DNA from: Bacteroidales bacterium UBA4345
GTDB lineage: Bacteria > Bacteroidota > Bacteroidia > Bacteroidales > Paludibacteraceae
Reading direction: 5' to 3'
DNA length: 30,511 nucleotides
Assembly (NCBI GenBank): GCA_002396385.1
Contig: DGTD01000095.1
Location: forward strand, 1 to 30,511
The notes under the pieces: generated by a model
What the model was told of the DNA's origin: nothing
Databases searched by the model: none
What the model saw: the letters and a program-made list of their open reading frames with translations, nothing else
Part shown: piece after piece, positions 8,392-16,354 of the stretch
How the letters are laid out: every line of letters begins with the position of its first letter
Numbering within the stretch: the stretch's first letter is position 1
Made by a program: the position numbers and the translations under genes

Positions 8392-8399
8392 TAAATTTG
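8392..8399 (+). promoter_or_regulatory. Possible -7 element upstream of tcdA
   Basis: TAAATTTG matches TAnnTTTG about 118 bp upstream of the ATG at 8518. No good upstream box is seen at 19-21 bp. The rest of 8289-8517 holds nothing I can identify. Confidence 0.35.
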
Positions 8400-8517
8400 C
8401 ATTCGTCTTCCATTTCAACTGAATTCTGAAACTGCGGTGGCTTGGGTGTCAATTTCCCGACTGCGTGCTCTTGTTGGGTGGCTTGACATAATTACATTTA
8501 CTTTAAAGGCTAAATTA

Positions 8518-9324
8518 ATGGCGATAGAAAACGCAATATTTCGAAGAACTGAGTTGCTGCTGGGTAATGACGCTATGCAGGAACTCTCTGGCAAACGTAT
8601 CATCATTTTCGGTGTCGGCGGCGTGGGGTCGTGGTGCGCAGAAAGCTTAATACGTTCCGGGGTCCGAAGGTTGACTATCGTCGATTCCGACCGTGTCTGT
8701 ATTACCAACATCAACCGCCAACTTATGGCGACGACGAAAACCGTCGGACAGGTGAAGGTCGATGCGTTGCGGGAAAGGTTGCTCGCTATCAATCCTGCGG
8801 CCGATATTACAGCTATCCAGCAAATCTTCTCGGCTGAGACTGCCGACAGTTTCCATATTGACGAATACGACTATATTATCGATGCTATCGATTCCCTGAA
8901 GGACAAAATGCTCCTAATCCTTATGGCGTGCCGCACTAAAGCCGTCTTTTTCTCTTCTATGGGGGCGGCTCTGAAGATTGACCCTACACGCATCAGGGTG
9001 GCTGAATTCTGGAAGGTGCAGGGCGACCCGTTGGCAAGGGCGCTGCGCAAGCGTTTCAAGCAGGTGGGGCAGAAGCCGTCTAGAAAGTTCATGTGCGTTT
9101 TCTCTGACGAACTGCTACAGAATAAGGGGCATAATGCTACCTGTGGCACCGAACAATGTATGTGCCCTAAGGCAGAAAAAGGTCCGGGCGACCCTTCTCT
9201 CCTCAATCATGAATGGTGCTCGTCGAAAGCGCAGATTAACGGTACCACGGCTCATATAACCGCTATGTTCGGTTTTATGTTGGCGGGTTTGGTCGTAAAG
9301 AATGCGGTGGAGAATAGTGTCTGA
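8518..9324 (+). CDS. tcdA: tRNA threonylcarbamoyladenosine dehydratase TcdA (CsdL)
   Basis: The 268-residue protein belongs to the ThiF/MoeB/E1-like family. It uses ATP to cyclise the threonylcarbamoyl group of t6A37, giving ct6A in tRNAs that read ANN codons. The dinucleotide-fold loop is GVGGVG (32-37), followed by the adenylation residues in VDSD (55-58) and NRQ (66-68). The start is MAIENAIFRRTELLLG at 8518, which matches the usual family N-terminus. An in-frame ATG at 8437 would add 27 residues with no family match. Several cysteines lie in the 215-240 region. The gene follows tRNA-Lys(UUU), itself a t6A-containing tRNA, after a terminator. Confidence is high because the whole length fits. 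Confidence 0.93.
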   Translation: MAIENAIFRRTELLLGNDAMQELSGKRIIIFGVGGVGSWCAESLIRSGVRRLTIVDSDRVCITNINRQLMATTKTVGQVKVDALRERLLAINPAADITAIQQIFSAETADSFHIDEYDYIIDAIDSLKDKMLLILMACRTKAVFFSSMGAALKIDPTRIRVAEFWKVQGDPLARALRKRFKQVGQKPSRKFMCVFSDELLQNKGHNATCGTEQCMCPKAEKGPGDPSLLNHEWCSSKAQINGTTAHITAMFGFMLAGLVVKNAVENSV

Positions 9325-9590
9325 TTGTTTCTGGTAGCGTGCTCTTTTGGCGCATGCTGGTTTACGCGGGCAGTAATAATTTTTATAGGTTGGTTAGCCT
9401 TTGTTTGTTACCATAACATTGGTAAGAAACTAAAACGACCTGATATGCTTGGACGCGTTCTTTCCCTCTAATCTGTTGAATTATAATTTTCTGTTTGTTT
9501 TGAATAGTTTTTTTTAAAGTTTTGTCAGTCAAGAATCTGTCTGTATAACGTTGCTAATGTTTGGTATGGAAAAATGCCGTAAAATGGCGA
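9325..9590. other. Intergenic region between tcdA and the porin promoter
   Basis: I find no gene or RNA motif here. An operator-like inverted repeat TTACCA (9408-9413), 6 bp, TGGTAA (9420-9425) is the only structure I could pick out. It lies about 165 bp upstream of the predicted -33 box. Confidence 0.35.
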
Positions 9591-9622
9591 TTGTCTCTAA
9601 CGTGTTTATCAATGTAACTTTG
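9591..9622 (+). promoter_or_regulatory. Promoter of the porin-metQNI operon, with a long leader
   Basis: TTG (9591-9593), 21 bp, then TAACTTTG (9615-9622). The predicted 5' leader is about 180 nt before the ATG at 9808, long for this window. It begins with a short hairpin AGGAAT/ATTCCT (9634-9639 and 9652-9657). I do not recognise a known riboswitch in it. Confidence 0.6.
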
Positions 9623-9807
9623 CTCCAGAATTAAGGAATTCGGAAATACTGATTCCTGTATAGTATCTAATGACGAGGCTTATGACCTTTTATTGGATTA
9701 TGCGGAATCGATGTTTAACTAATAGTGTTTACATAAATGGAGAGTGAAAGTATGGAGGTTATTTTTGGGGAGACATAAGTGAAAATGTCAAACTAAAACA
9801 TATAAGA

Positions 9808-11148
9808 TTGATGAAGAATATTATTCGTGTTAGTACAATATTGCTTTTACTGGATTCATTGACGATTAATGCGCAAGAAGTTGCTCCCGATTCTGCCAAG
9901 TTGCAAAATCAGACTTCGACCAACACGGCCTCGCAGGATGTTTATTCTGAAACTGCAAAAAGCCTGATTCCTACTGTGAAGGCTGGTAATGATATCAAAT
10001 TGAAAATTGGTGGTTTCTTCAGGGCTGAGTATTATGTCGACAGTCGTGAGATTGTTGGTGCGTGTGACGACCTGTTCGGTTTCTTCCCGGAAGACAAGGT
10101 ATACGACAGAAACGGAAAAGATTTGAATGGGGTAGTCAGACAAAATATATCCACCCAGGCTACACGGCTTACAACAACTTTTGAAGGTCCTAAATTGGGG
10201 AAGGCCGATTCTAAAGCCTACATCGAGTTTGACTTCTCTGGTGGAAACAGTGTGAATGTCAGGTTACGACAGGCGTGGGCCAAACTCACATGGCAGAAGG
10301 GTGAGTTGCTTTTGGGTAAGGCATGGAGTCCGTTTGCCGATATCCCGTTCCCTTATGTGGCTGGCTTGCATACCGGCATCCCGTTCCGTCAGTTTAGCAG
10401 GGGCGACCAGGTTCGTTTTACCTTTAAACCCTCTCAGCATGTCAGTTTAGTGGCTGCCGGACTGTATCAGACCGAACATAAATCGGTGCTCGAGGCTTCT
10501 TCTAACGGCGATATCCGTCAGAACCCTATTCCTGAGTTCCATTTGCAGTGGCGCTATTCGTCTCCTACATTTAGTGCTGGTTTGCTCGGCGAATTCAAGA
10601 GCATACGTCCTGCTACCAAGGTGACGAATGCCGCTGGCGAGGTGTCTAAAACCGATAAAAGGGTGAATTCATATGCGTTAGGCTATTATGCACAATATTT
10701 GTCAGGAAAACTCGGCCTCAAAACGGGGGGATTGTACGGATTGAACCTGAGCGACTATTTCCAACAAGGTGGTTATGCTGTGAAGTCGGTTGACCCTAAT
10801 ACGGGTAAACGTTCTTATGCTCCTTCTAAAGTCACTTCCTACTGGTTGAATATCTCTTATGGGAAAAAGTGGGCTCCAAGCCTGTTTGTAGGTTACACCA
10901 AGAACTTGGGATTTACAGACGATATTTTGGCTGGCGGAGACTTCTTTGGCAGATGGCAGAATGTTGATCAGGTTTTCAGACTTGCACCTTCTTTGAAGTT
11001 CTCTCACAAACAGTGGACTATACAGGGTGAAATCGACTACGACAACGTGGCTTACGGCAATGTCGACTATGCTGACCATGGAAAGGTGAAGGACACGCAC
11101 AACGTTCAGGGTGTTAGAGGCCTTATCGCTACTACTTTCTTCTTTTAA
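9808..11148 (+). CDS. Outer-membrane porin, DcaP-like
   Basis: The 446-residue protein begins with a signal peptide (NIIRVSTILLLLDSLTINAQ, cut near residue 22). After a linker of about 35 residues it has long runs of alternating hydrophobic strands. KLKIGGFFRAEYYVDSR opens the barrel, as in DcaP-like porins. Typical strand pairs such as SKAYIEFDFSG and VRLRQAWAKLTW follow. It ends in TTFFF, the C-terminal aromatic signal for BAM-mediated insertion. It is 54 bp upstream of metQ with no terminator between, so it probably shares a transcript with the methionine ABC importer and supplies its outer-membrane entry. The substrate is inferred from context only. The second Met is an equally good start. 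Confidence 0.87.
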   Translation: MMKNIIRVSTILLLLDSLTINAQEVAPDSAKLQNQTSTNTASQDVYSETAKSLIPTVKAGNDIKLKIGGFFRAEYYVDSREIVGACDDLFGFFPEDKVYDRNGKDLNGVVRQNISTQATRLTTTFEGPKLGKADSKAYIEFDFSGGNSVNVRLRQAWAKLTWQKGELLLGKAWSPFADIPFPYVAGLHTGIPFRQFSRGDQVRFTFKPSQHVSLVAAGLYQTEHKSVLEASSNGDIRQNPIPEFHLQWRYSSPTFSAGLLGEFKSIRPATKVTNAAGEVSKTDKRVNSYALGYYAQYLSGKLGLKTGGLYGLNLSDYFQQGGYAVKSVDPNTGKRSYAPSKVTSYWLNISYGKKWAPSLFVGYTKNLGFTDDILAGGDFFGRWQNVDQVFRLAPSLKFSHKQWTIQGEIDYDNVAYGNVDYADHGKVKDTHNVQGVRGLIATTFFF

Positions 11149-11202
11149 CTATAAATCTAATTTCTAGAATAAAATTGTTTAACTTAATTACATTTGAGGT
11201 TT

Positions 11203-12081
11203 ATGAAAAAAAATAACTTGATTGCGGTTGCTTCGCTTTTTATCTCTTCTTTAATTTTGTTCGCTTCTTGTGGTAATGCGGCTAAAGATGCTGGTACCGA
11301 CAGAAAAGATATCTCGGTTGGCTTCTCGCCTGGCCCTTATGCCGACTTGTTTAAGGCTACTGTTAAGCCTGTGCTCGAAAAGAAGGGCTACAATGTGAAA
11401 GTGGTGGAGTTTACCGACTGGGTGACCCCTAACCTTGCCCTTGCCAACAACGAAATTGACGCTAACATTTACCAGAATACGCTGTACAGACAGAATTTCT
11501 GCGATACAAAGGGCGTCGATTTGGCTTCGACTTTCTCGGTGCCTACCGCTGCGCTCGGTCTCTATTCCGATAAATACAAGGTGAAAACGCTCGACGAGTT
11601 GAAAAGCCAGCTGAAACCGGGTGCTCTCGTTTCTGTGCCTAACGATGCGGTCAACCTTGCTCGTGCGCTCAGATTCCTCCGTTCCATCGGATTGCTTACC
11701 ATTAAGGCTTCTGTCGACGATAAGACGGCTACCGAGAACGATATTGATGAGAACCCTTACAAATTGAAAATCGTTCCGCTCGAGGCTGCCCAGTTGCCGC
11801 GTTCTTTAGATGGTAGCGACCTGTCGGTTATTTCTGGTAATTATATTATCTCTTCTGGTCGCAAATTGTCTTCGTCTATTGTTGGCGAAACTTTGCCTGA
11901 CGAACTCTTTATCTGGTTTGTGGTACGTACCGCCGATGCTAACGCTCAGTTTGTGAGCGATGTGAAGGCTGCTTACGAGTCGGAGGAATTCAAAAATTAT
12001 TTCGAGAATCCTGCTAACGATTACGACCGATTCCAGCGCCCACAATGGTATGTCGACAAATGGAAAATCCAAAACAAGTAA
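11203..12081 (+). CDS. metQ: Methionine ABC transporter substrate-binding lipoprotein MetQ
   Basis: The 292-residue protein has a signal peptide ending in the lipobox LFASC, with Cys23 as the lipidated residue. The NLPA/MetQ family hallmarks are visible: VGFSPGPYADLFKATVKPVL near the mature N-terminus, VVEFTDWVTPNLALANNEID, and DANIYQNTLYRQNF. The family binds L- or D-methionine and delivers it to MetNI. The ATG at 11203 gives the shortest charged signal N-region (MKKNN); an in-frame TTG at 11194 is less likely. metN follows after a 72-bp gap that contains a hairpin at 12101-12126. The C-terminal YVDKWKIQNK is ordinary for the family. Confidence 0.94.
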   Translation: MKKNNLIAVASLFISSLILFASCGNAAKDAGTDRKDISVGFSPGPYADLFKATVKPVLEKKGYNVKVVEFTDWVTPNLALANNEIDANIYQNTLYRQNFCDTKGVDLASTFSVPTAALGLYSDKYKVKTLDELKSQLKPGALVSVPNDAVNLARALRFLRSIGLLTIKASVDDKTATENDIDENPYKLKIVPLEAAQLPRSLDGSDLSVISGNYIISSGRKLSSSIVGETLPDELFIWFVVRTADANAQFVSDVKAAYESEEFKNYFENPANDYDRFQRPQWYVDKWKIQNK

Positions 12082-12100
12082 ATTCCATATTTTTTCATTG

Positions 12101-12126
12101 ATGCCCGGTTGAATGCTGCCGGGCAT
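12101..12126 (+). other. Intercistronic hairpin between metQ and metN
   Basis: ATGCCCGG (12101-12108) pairs perfectly with CCGGGCAT (12119-12126) across a 10-nt loop. CTGTTTGT follows, not a T run. It could be a weak attenuator or an RNA-stability element that raises metQ over metNI. Confidence 0.55.
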
Positions 12127-12153
12127 CTGTTTGTAAAATGTAAAAATGTAGAG

Positions 12154-13170
12154 ATGATTAAATTCGATAATGTTAGCGTATCGTTCTCCAATAAGAAGGG
12201 ACAGCTTGTCAATGCTGTGAAAAATGTGTCGTTCGATATTGAGGATGGTGAAATTTTGGGTATTGTGGGCACGAGTGGGGCTGGCAAGAGCACGCTTTTG
12301 CGTACGGTTAACCAGTTGCAACTCCCTACTGGCGGTAAAACGGTTGTCAATGGTGTCGATGTCGGTGGGCTTTCTGGTGGTGACCTTGCCAGGTTCCGTC
12401 ACTCCATTGGCATGATCTTCCAGCAGTTCAACCTTGTCAGTACGAAGACGGTGGCTCAAAATGTGGCCTTCGCTATGGAGATTGCCGGACGTAGTCGGGA
12501 TGAAATTAACCGGCGTGTGCCCGAGTTGTTGGACTTGGTTGGTTTGGCCGACCGTGCCGATGTTTATCCAAATACGTTGAGTGGTGGTCAGAAACAGCGT
12601 GTAGGTATTGCCCGTGCGGTGGCCAATAATCCGAAAATCTTGCTTTGCGATGAGGCTACTTCTGCTCTCGACCCCGAAACCACAAACGACGTTCTGCGGT
12701 TGCTGAAGGAGATTAATGCCAAATTCGGTATTACTATTGTGCTTATCACCCACGAATTTGACGTGGTTAAGAAAATTTGCCAACGTGTGGCGGTTATGGA
12801 TAAGGGTGAACTGGTGGAAATTGGTGATGTGTTCGATGTCTTCTCTAAACCCCAGCACGATTTCACTAAAACACTTTTGTCGCACACGTTCGACCTCGAT
12901 GTTCCTGAACGGCTCACTCTCGATGATGCTAAACCTCTGGTGAAAATTATTTATAATGGCGAGAAGGCGGAAGACGCTATTGTAGCAAATGTGGTGAGGA
13001 ATTATGGTGTTGATGTGAACATCTTGCATGGCAAAATCGAGTATATCAACGATAAGCCTTTTGGTATCCTCATTGTCCAACTAATTGGCACGAAAGACAA
13101 TTTGGACAATAGCTTGGATTATTTGAGTAAAAACACTTATAGAACGGAGGTGCTAAATGAACGAAACTAA
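12154..13170 (+). CDS. metN: Methionine ABC transporter ATP-binding protein MetN
   Basis: The 338-residue length matches MetN, the importer ATPase. Walker A is GTSGAGKST (about 39-47), the Q-loop is FQQFN, the signature is LSGGQKQR, Walker B is ILLCDEATSALD, and the H-loop is ITHEFD. After the ABC domain a C-terminal region of about 85 residues (from about 255) has the NIL/ACT-like fold sequence ending in LNERN. In the E. coli protein that domain binds methionine and inhibits transport. The start at 12154 (MIKFDNVSVSF) gives the normal ABC N-terminus; the in-frame ATG at 12109 would add 15 residues running through the hairpin. It overlaps metI by 14 bp. Confidence 0.95.
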   Translation: MIKFDNVSVSFSNKKGQLVNAVKNVSFDIEDGEILGIVGTSGAGKSTLLRTVNQLQLPTGGKTVVNGVDVGGLSGGDLARFRHSIGMIFQQFNLVSTKTVAQNVAFAMEIAGRSRDEINRRVPELLDLVGLADRADVYPNTLSGGQKQRVGIARAVANNPKILLCDEATSALDPETTNDVLRLLKEINAKFGITIVLITHEFDVVKKICQRVAVMDKGELVEIGDVFDVFSKPQHDFTKTLLSHTFDLDVPERLTLDDAKPLVKIIYNGEKAEDAIVANVVRNYGVDVNILHGKIEYINDKPFGILIVQLIGTKDNLDNSLDYLSKNTYRTEVLNERN

Positions 13171-13819
13171 CTATTCCGATTTGTTCGACAATTTGTTGCC
13201 GGCGTTTGGTGAAACTTTAGAGATGTGCGGTATTGCACTTTTATTGGCTGTTTTATTGGGCGTTCCCCTTGGGGTGCTGTCTTATATAACGGCCCAGCGC
13301 AGCATTTGCCAGAATAAACTGGTGAACCTGGTTGTCGGCTTCTTTATTAATGTTGTCATGTCGACCCCTTTTGTCATCCTGCTGGTTTTGTTGCTGCCTT
13401 TTACGCGCTTTGTGGTCGGCACTTCTATCGGACCCGAGGCCGCTTCGGTTCCTTTGGGTATTGTGGCTATCGCTTTTTATGCGCGCTTGGTCGAGGGTAA
13501 CTTACATGCTGTCGACAAGGGGGTGATTGAGGCTTCGTTGGCTATGGGGGCTACATGGTTCCGTATTGTTACAAACGTCTTGTTGCCTGGCGCGTTCAGC
13601 GGTATGATACGCGGACTCACTGTCTTGGCTGTCACCCTGGTAGGCTACTCGGCTATGGCCGGTATTGTCGGTGGTGGTGGCGTCGGCGACCTTGCCATAC
13701 GCTTCGGCTACTATCGCTATCAGACCGATGTTATGCTTATTACGGTGCTTTTGCTGATTGCGTTGGTGCAGGTTATCCAAACAATTGGAGAAAAGGCATC
13801 ACGCAAAGTGCAAAAATAA
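13157..13819 (+). CDS. metI: Methionine ABC transporter permease MetI
   Basis: The 220-residue protein has five hydrophobic helices, as in MetI. The cytoplasmic EAA-type coupling loop is at about residues 113-138 (GNLHAVDKGVIEASLAMGA), which docks to MetN. The N-terminus FDNLLPAFGETLEMCGIA is typical of the family. Two copies would pair with two MetN subunits in the inner membrane. The ATG at 13157 lies within the last codons of metN (14-bp overlap), so expression is coupled. The operon probably ends at the terminator at 13940. Confidence 0.95.
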   Translation: MNETNYSDLFDNLLPAFGETLEMCGIALLLAVLLGVPLGVLSYITAQRSICQNKLVNLVVGFFINVVMSTPFVILLVLLLPFTRFVVGTSIGPEAASVPLGIVAIAFYARLVEGNLHAVDKGVIEASLAMGATWFRIVTNVLLPGAFSGMIRGLTVLAVTLVGYSAMAGIVGGGGVGDLAIRFGYYRYQTDVMLITVLLLIALVQVIQTIGEKASRKVQK

Positions 13820-13938
13820 GTTATAGGGCTGTTTAAACGTAGGCGGAACGGTACCAATGGTGGGAGGCTTTTGTTGGCTGTTCCTGGTGCGAAATGTTGC
13901 GCTGCTTTTTGCAATGCGTTTTATGAACGGTATCCCCG

Positions 13939-13972
13939 AGGGTGTGTCTGTCTCCCGGCACACCCTTTTTTT
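13939..13972 (+). terminator. Rho-independent terminator after metI
   Basis: AGGGTGTG (13939-13946) pairs with CACACCCT (13959-13966), followed by a T run to 13972. It lies 119 bp after the metI stop. The stretch between holds no gene I can support. Confidence 0.85.
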
Positions 13973-14036
13973 ATGACCGCAAATGGAAATGTCGTAAATT
14001 TGGCGATTGGTAATCCTATGTGTCTGTATGTTTTCA

Positions 14037-14044
14037 TATCTTTG
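14037..14044 (+). promoter_or_regulatory. Possible -7 element of the DUF486 gene
   Basis: TATCTTTG lies 27 bp before the ATG at 14072. No TTG box is found at the right spacing. A second match, TAAATTTG, is at 13995-14002. Confidence 0.4.
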
Positions 14045-14071
14045 CAGACGTTTCCATTATTTTTATATGTT

Positions 14072-14446
14072 ATGTCAAACGGACTTCTAACTATTATCCT
14101 TTTAGTTATTTCCAACACGTTTATGACGTTGGCTTGGTATGGTCATTTGAAACTCCAGGAAAACAACCAGATTTCTAATTGGCCGCTTATTGCTGTTATT
14201 CTTTTCAGCTGGGGAATTGCGCTGTTTGAGTATTGCGCCCAGGTGCCTGCCAACCGCATTGGTTTCCGCGAGAATGGCGGGCCTTTCTCCCTGTTCCAAC
14301 TGAAAATTATACAGGAGGTCATTTCGCTGACGGTCTTCACCATTATGGCCTGCCTCATGTTTAAGGGCGAGTCGCTGCACTGGAACCATCTGGCGGCGTT
14401 CGGATGCCTTATTATGGCGGTCTTCTTCGCTTTTTTGAAGGCCTGA
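14072..14446 (+). CDS. DUF486 family small membrane protein (DMT-like)
   Basis: The 124-residue protein has four hydrophobic helices, the size of DUF486 proteins, a four-helix branch related to the drug/metabolite transporter superfamily. The conserved family segments are visible: ISNTFMTLAWYGHLK near the N-terminus, ILFSWGIALFEYCAQVPANRIG in the middle, and QLKIIQEVISLTVF before the last helices. The start at 14072 (MSNGLLTIILLV) follows a -7 element at 14037-14044 and matches the usual family N-terminus. The longer in-frame start at 13871 would run through the metI terminator. Transport activity and substrate are unknown. Confidence 0.88.
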   Translation: MSNGLLTIILLVISNTFMTLAWYGHLKLQENNQISNWPLIAVILFSWGIALFEYCAQVPANRIGFRENGGPFSLFQLKIIQEVISLTVFTIMACLMFKGESLHWNHLAAFGCLIMAVFFAFLKA

Positions 14447-14469
14447 TTCGCTTTCACGCACAAATTCGT

Positions 14470-14477
14470 TATATTTG
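14470..14477 (+). promoter_or_regulatory. -7 element upstream of the 14495 gene
   Basis: TATATTTG lies 17 bp before the ATG at 14495. A degenerate TTCG (14447-14450) is 19 bp upstream, inside the end of the DUF486 gene. Confidence 0.45.
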
Positions 14478-14494
14478 GAAAAAATATCTGTAGT

Positions 14495-14851
14495 ATGAAT
14501 TACAAAGAGTTGCGCGTGGGAAACCACGTCTATATCGATGATAAGGAAACTGCTCTGACGGCCGTCGATTTGCTGACAATGGCGCAAAACGAGCGTTTCC
14601 TGCTCGACAAGTCAGTGGTTAACCCTATCTTCCTGTCTGAATCCCTTTTGTTGAAATTGGGGTTTAAGGTCGAGTTCGATATAGCTCCCAACAGGGTTTA
14701 TTCGTTCGGTGAATTTCTGCTTCGTTCCAATTCGGCCAATTCGTTTAATTTTTATGTCGGCCAAAATGTTGTGGGAAAGCCGGTCGCTTATCTGCACCAG
14801 TTGCAGAATCTCTATTTTTCAATTACCGGTAAGGAACTTCTTGCCGAATAG
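14495..14851 (+). CDS. Hypothetical 118-residue cytoplasmic protein
   Basis: No signal peptide or membrane segment is visible. The N-terminus MNYKELRVGNHVYID is followed by SESLLLKLGFKVEFD, and the C-terminus reads YLHQLQNLYFSITGKELLAE. From memory this layout occurs in small Bacteroidota and phage-borne proteins of unknown function. I cannot name a domain. It has a likely promoter of its own and sits 12 bp upstream of the TerB-like protein at 14864, so the two are probably co-transcribed. That link is the only clue to its role. Confidence 0.75.
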   Translation: MNYKELRVGNHVYIDDKETALTAVDLLTMAQNERFLLDKSVVNPIFLSESLLLKLGFKVEFDIAPNRVYSFGEFLLRSNSANSFNFYVGQNVVGKPVAYLHQLQNLYFSITGKELLAE

Positions 14852-14863
14852 TTTGTTTTTATT

Positions 14864-16252
14864 ATGACTGCTAAAGAACGTACTGCTATACTCCGTATCC
14901 TCATCGATATGGTGAAGGCCGATTGTGTTATCGATAAACAAGAGATGGACCTGTTTGCAAGTTTAAGGGATAAATACGGTCTTTCTTCGTCTATTGGTGA
15001 TGTCGATTCGCTGACGCTTGCCGATGCTTGTTCTACGCTAAGGGGCGAACAAGTGTCGGCCGAACTTCTGGCCGATGTCTCCTGTATGGTGTCGGCCGAC
15101 GGACAGTGCACGAAACAAGAGGCTTTGCTCTTTATGGCCCTGCAGTATGCCCTGTCGGACCGTGGTGCTGAAATTCTTTCTGTTAACCTACCCAACCTTT
15201 CGGTTGCCGCCGACCAGGTGTTGTATGTCGAGGCGAAACTGTCTGCTTCTGCCAACAAGGTGGTTGCCGACAATTACCGCCTGCTGTCTACCGAGTTCCG
15301 ACAGGTGGGGCTGAACTTTGTCTACCTGCCAAAGGTGGCCGAGCGTTTCCAAAAAACAGATGCGTCTCTAATGGCGGGGGTCTGTCGGTTCCTTGCTCCC
15401 AACTATAGCGATGCTGAGATTGACAAACTGGTCGACTTCGCTAAAGGAATTACCACTGCACGGTTCTGCAAAGAAATGCTTTACGGCAAACTGGGTATGA
15501 CGTCTCTTTACGAGACTGTTCCGGCCTTGCTGGTACCTGTGGGCACTTCTTTTATCGATGGCAGACTGGTCCACAACTTCTTGAAGATGGATTTTTCCGA
15601 GCCGGCGTCTATCGTCAAACAGTCGCTCGACCTTATAGACAGCTTAAAGAAACTTTATGGAGAGAACATTGTGCTCCTTCCCGGGTGTGAACAGGCCGAC
15701 GGTCAGTTTCCCTACAACGGTTACTTTAAGCAGATGTTCGACATCTATTTGCTGAAGAATGCCGAGCGTAGTTCTATCGTTATCGATTTGGAGGCCGAAA
15801 ATGTGTTGTTGCCAGAGGTCGGCAGAAAGTTAGACGGCCCTATCCATACGAAGGAAAAGGCTTTCTATGTGCTGACGCTCGTTGAAATGTGTGGCAATGG
15901 CTTGTGTTTCCGTCTTCCTGTATCTGCCAACGACTTGTCCGATTACAACAAGCGGCTTGAATGCTACCAGCGGCGTTTTAACTATCTGTATAGGTGTATG
16001 GGAGGTTCTGTAGGTTTAGAGCCCGATTTGTCGGTTCCAGAGACCCGCCAGCAGATGAAGTCGAGAATCAACAAGTATTTCAAACAGGCGGCCGATGTGC
16101 TCTACCAGGGCGGAGACTACCTGATGCAGCTCGACAAGAAAGGAGTGCTTTCCACCCGTTTCGAACTGTCGGGCGTTTTCGTGAAAGACCGTAAGGGGGG
16201 TATTTCCAGTCTTACCGAATCGGAATTGTTTAAACACTTAATGGAACTCTGA
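14864..16252 (+). CDS. TerB-like N-domain protein with large uncharacterised C-terminal region
   Basis: The 462-residue protein is soluble, with no signal peptide or membrane helix. The first 100 residues look like a TerB-like helical repeat. ILIDMVKADCVIDKQEMDLF (12-31) and LADVSCMVSADGQCTKQEAL (69-88) show the hallmark of an acidic A-D-G/C turn followed by a Glu-containing helix. TerB-like domains bind metal or act as membrane-linked hubs in tellurite and phage-stress systems. The remaining 360 residues are of mixed alpha/beta composition with no motif I recognise. It follows the 14495 gene by 12 bp and is 102 bp before the two-copy J-protein at 16355. TerB assignment is moderate; the rest is unknown. 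Confidence 0.78.
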   Translation: MTAKERTAILRILIDMVKADCVIDKQEMDLFASLRDKYGLSSSIGDVDSLTLADACSTLRGEQVSAELLADVSCMVSADGQCTKQEALLFMALQYALSDRGAEILSVNLPNLSVAADQVLYVEAKLSASANKVVADNYRLLSTEFRQVGLNFVYLPKVAERFQKTDASLMAGVCRFLAPNYSDAEIDKLVDFAKGITTARFCKEMLYGKLGMTSLYETVPALLVPVGTSFIDGRLVHNFLKMDFSEPASIVKQSLDLIDSLKKLYGENIVLLPGCEQADGQFPYNGYFKQMFDIYLLKNAERSSIVIDLEAENVLLPEVGRKLDGPIHTKEKAFYVLTLVEMCGNGLCFRLPVSANDLSDYNKRLECYQRRFNYLYRCMGGSVGLEPDLSVPETRQQMKSRINKYFKQAADVLYQGGDYLMQLDKKGVLSTRFELSGVFVKDRKGGISSLTESELFKHLMEL

Positions 16253-16354
16253 TTGTTTCCTATTGGCAATCCTGCTGTTGAAAATCCTAATCTCTTGAAT
16301 GTGATGCAAACCTTGTCGAAGCCGCTTTACTGCACTACATAGTTACCTCGTATA

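Noticed and set aside
8166..8402. 78-codon frame on the minus strand over tRNA-Lys
   Set aside because: Its C-terminus (ARTQDPILKRDVLYQLSY) is the reverse translation of the tRNA, a well-known false-gene pattern.
11806..13080. Open frame of 424 codons on the minus strand across metQ and metN
   Set aside because: It lies opposite two well-supported genes and has no family resemblance.
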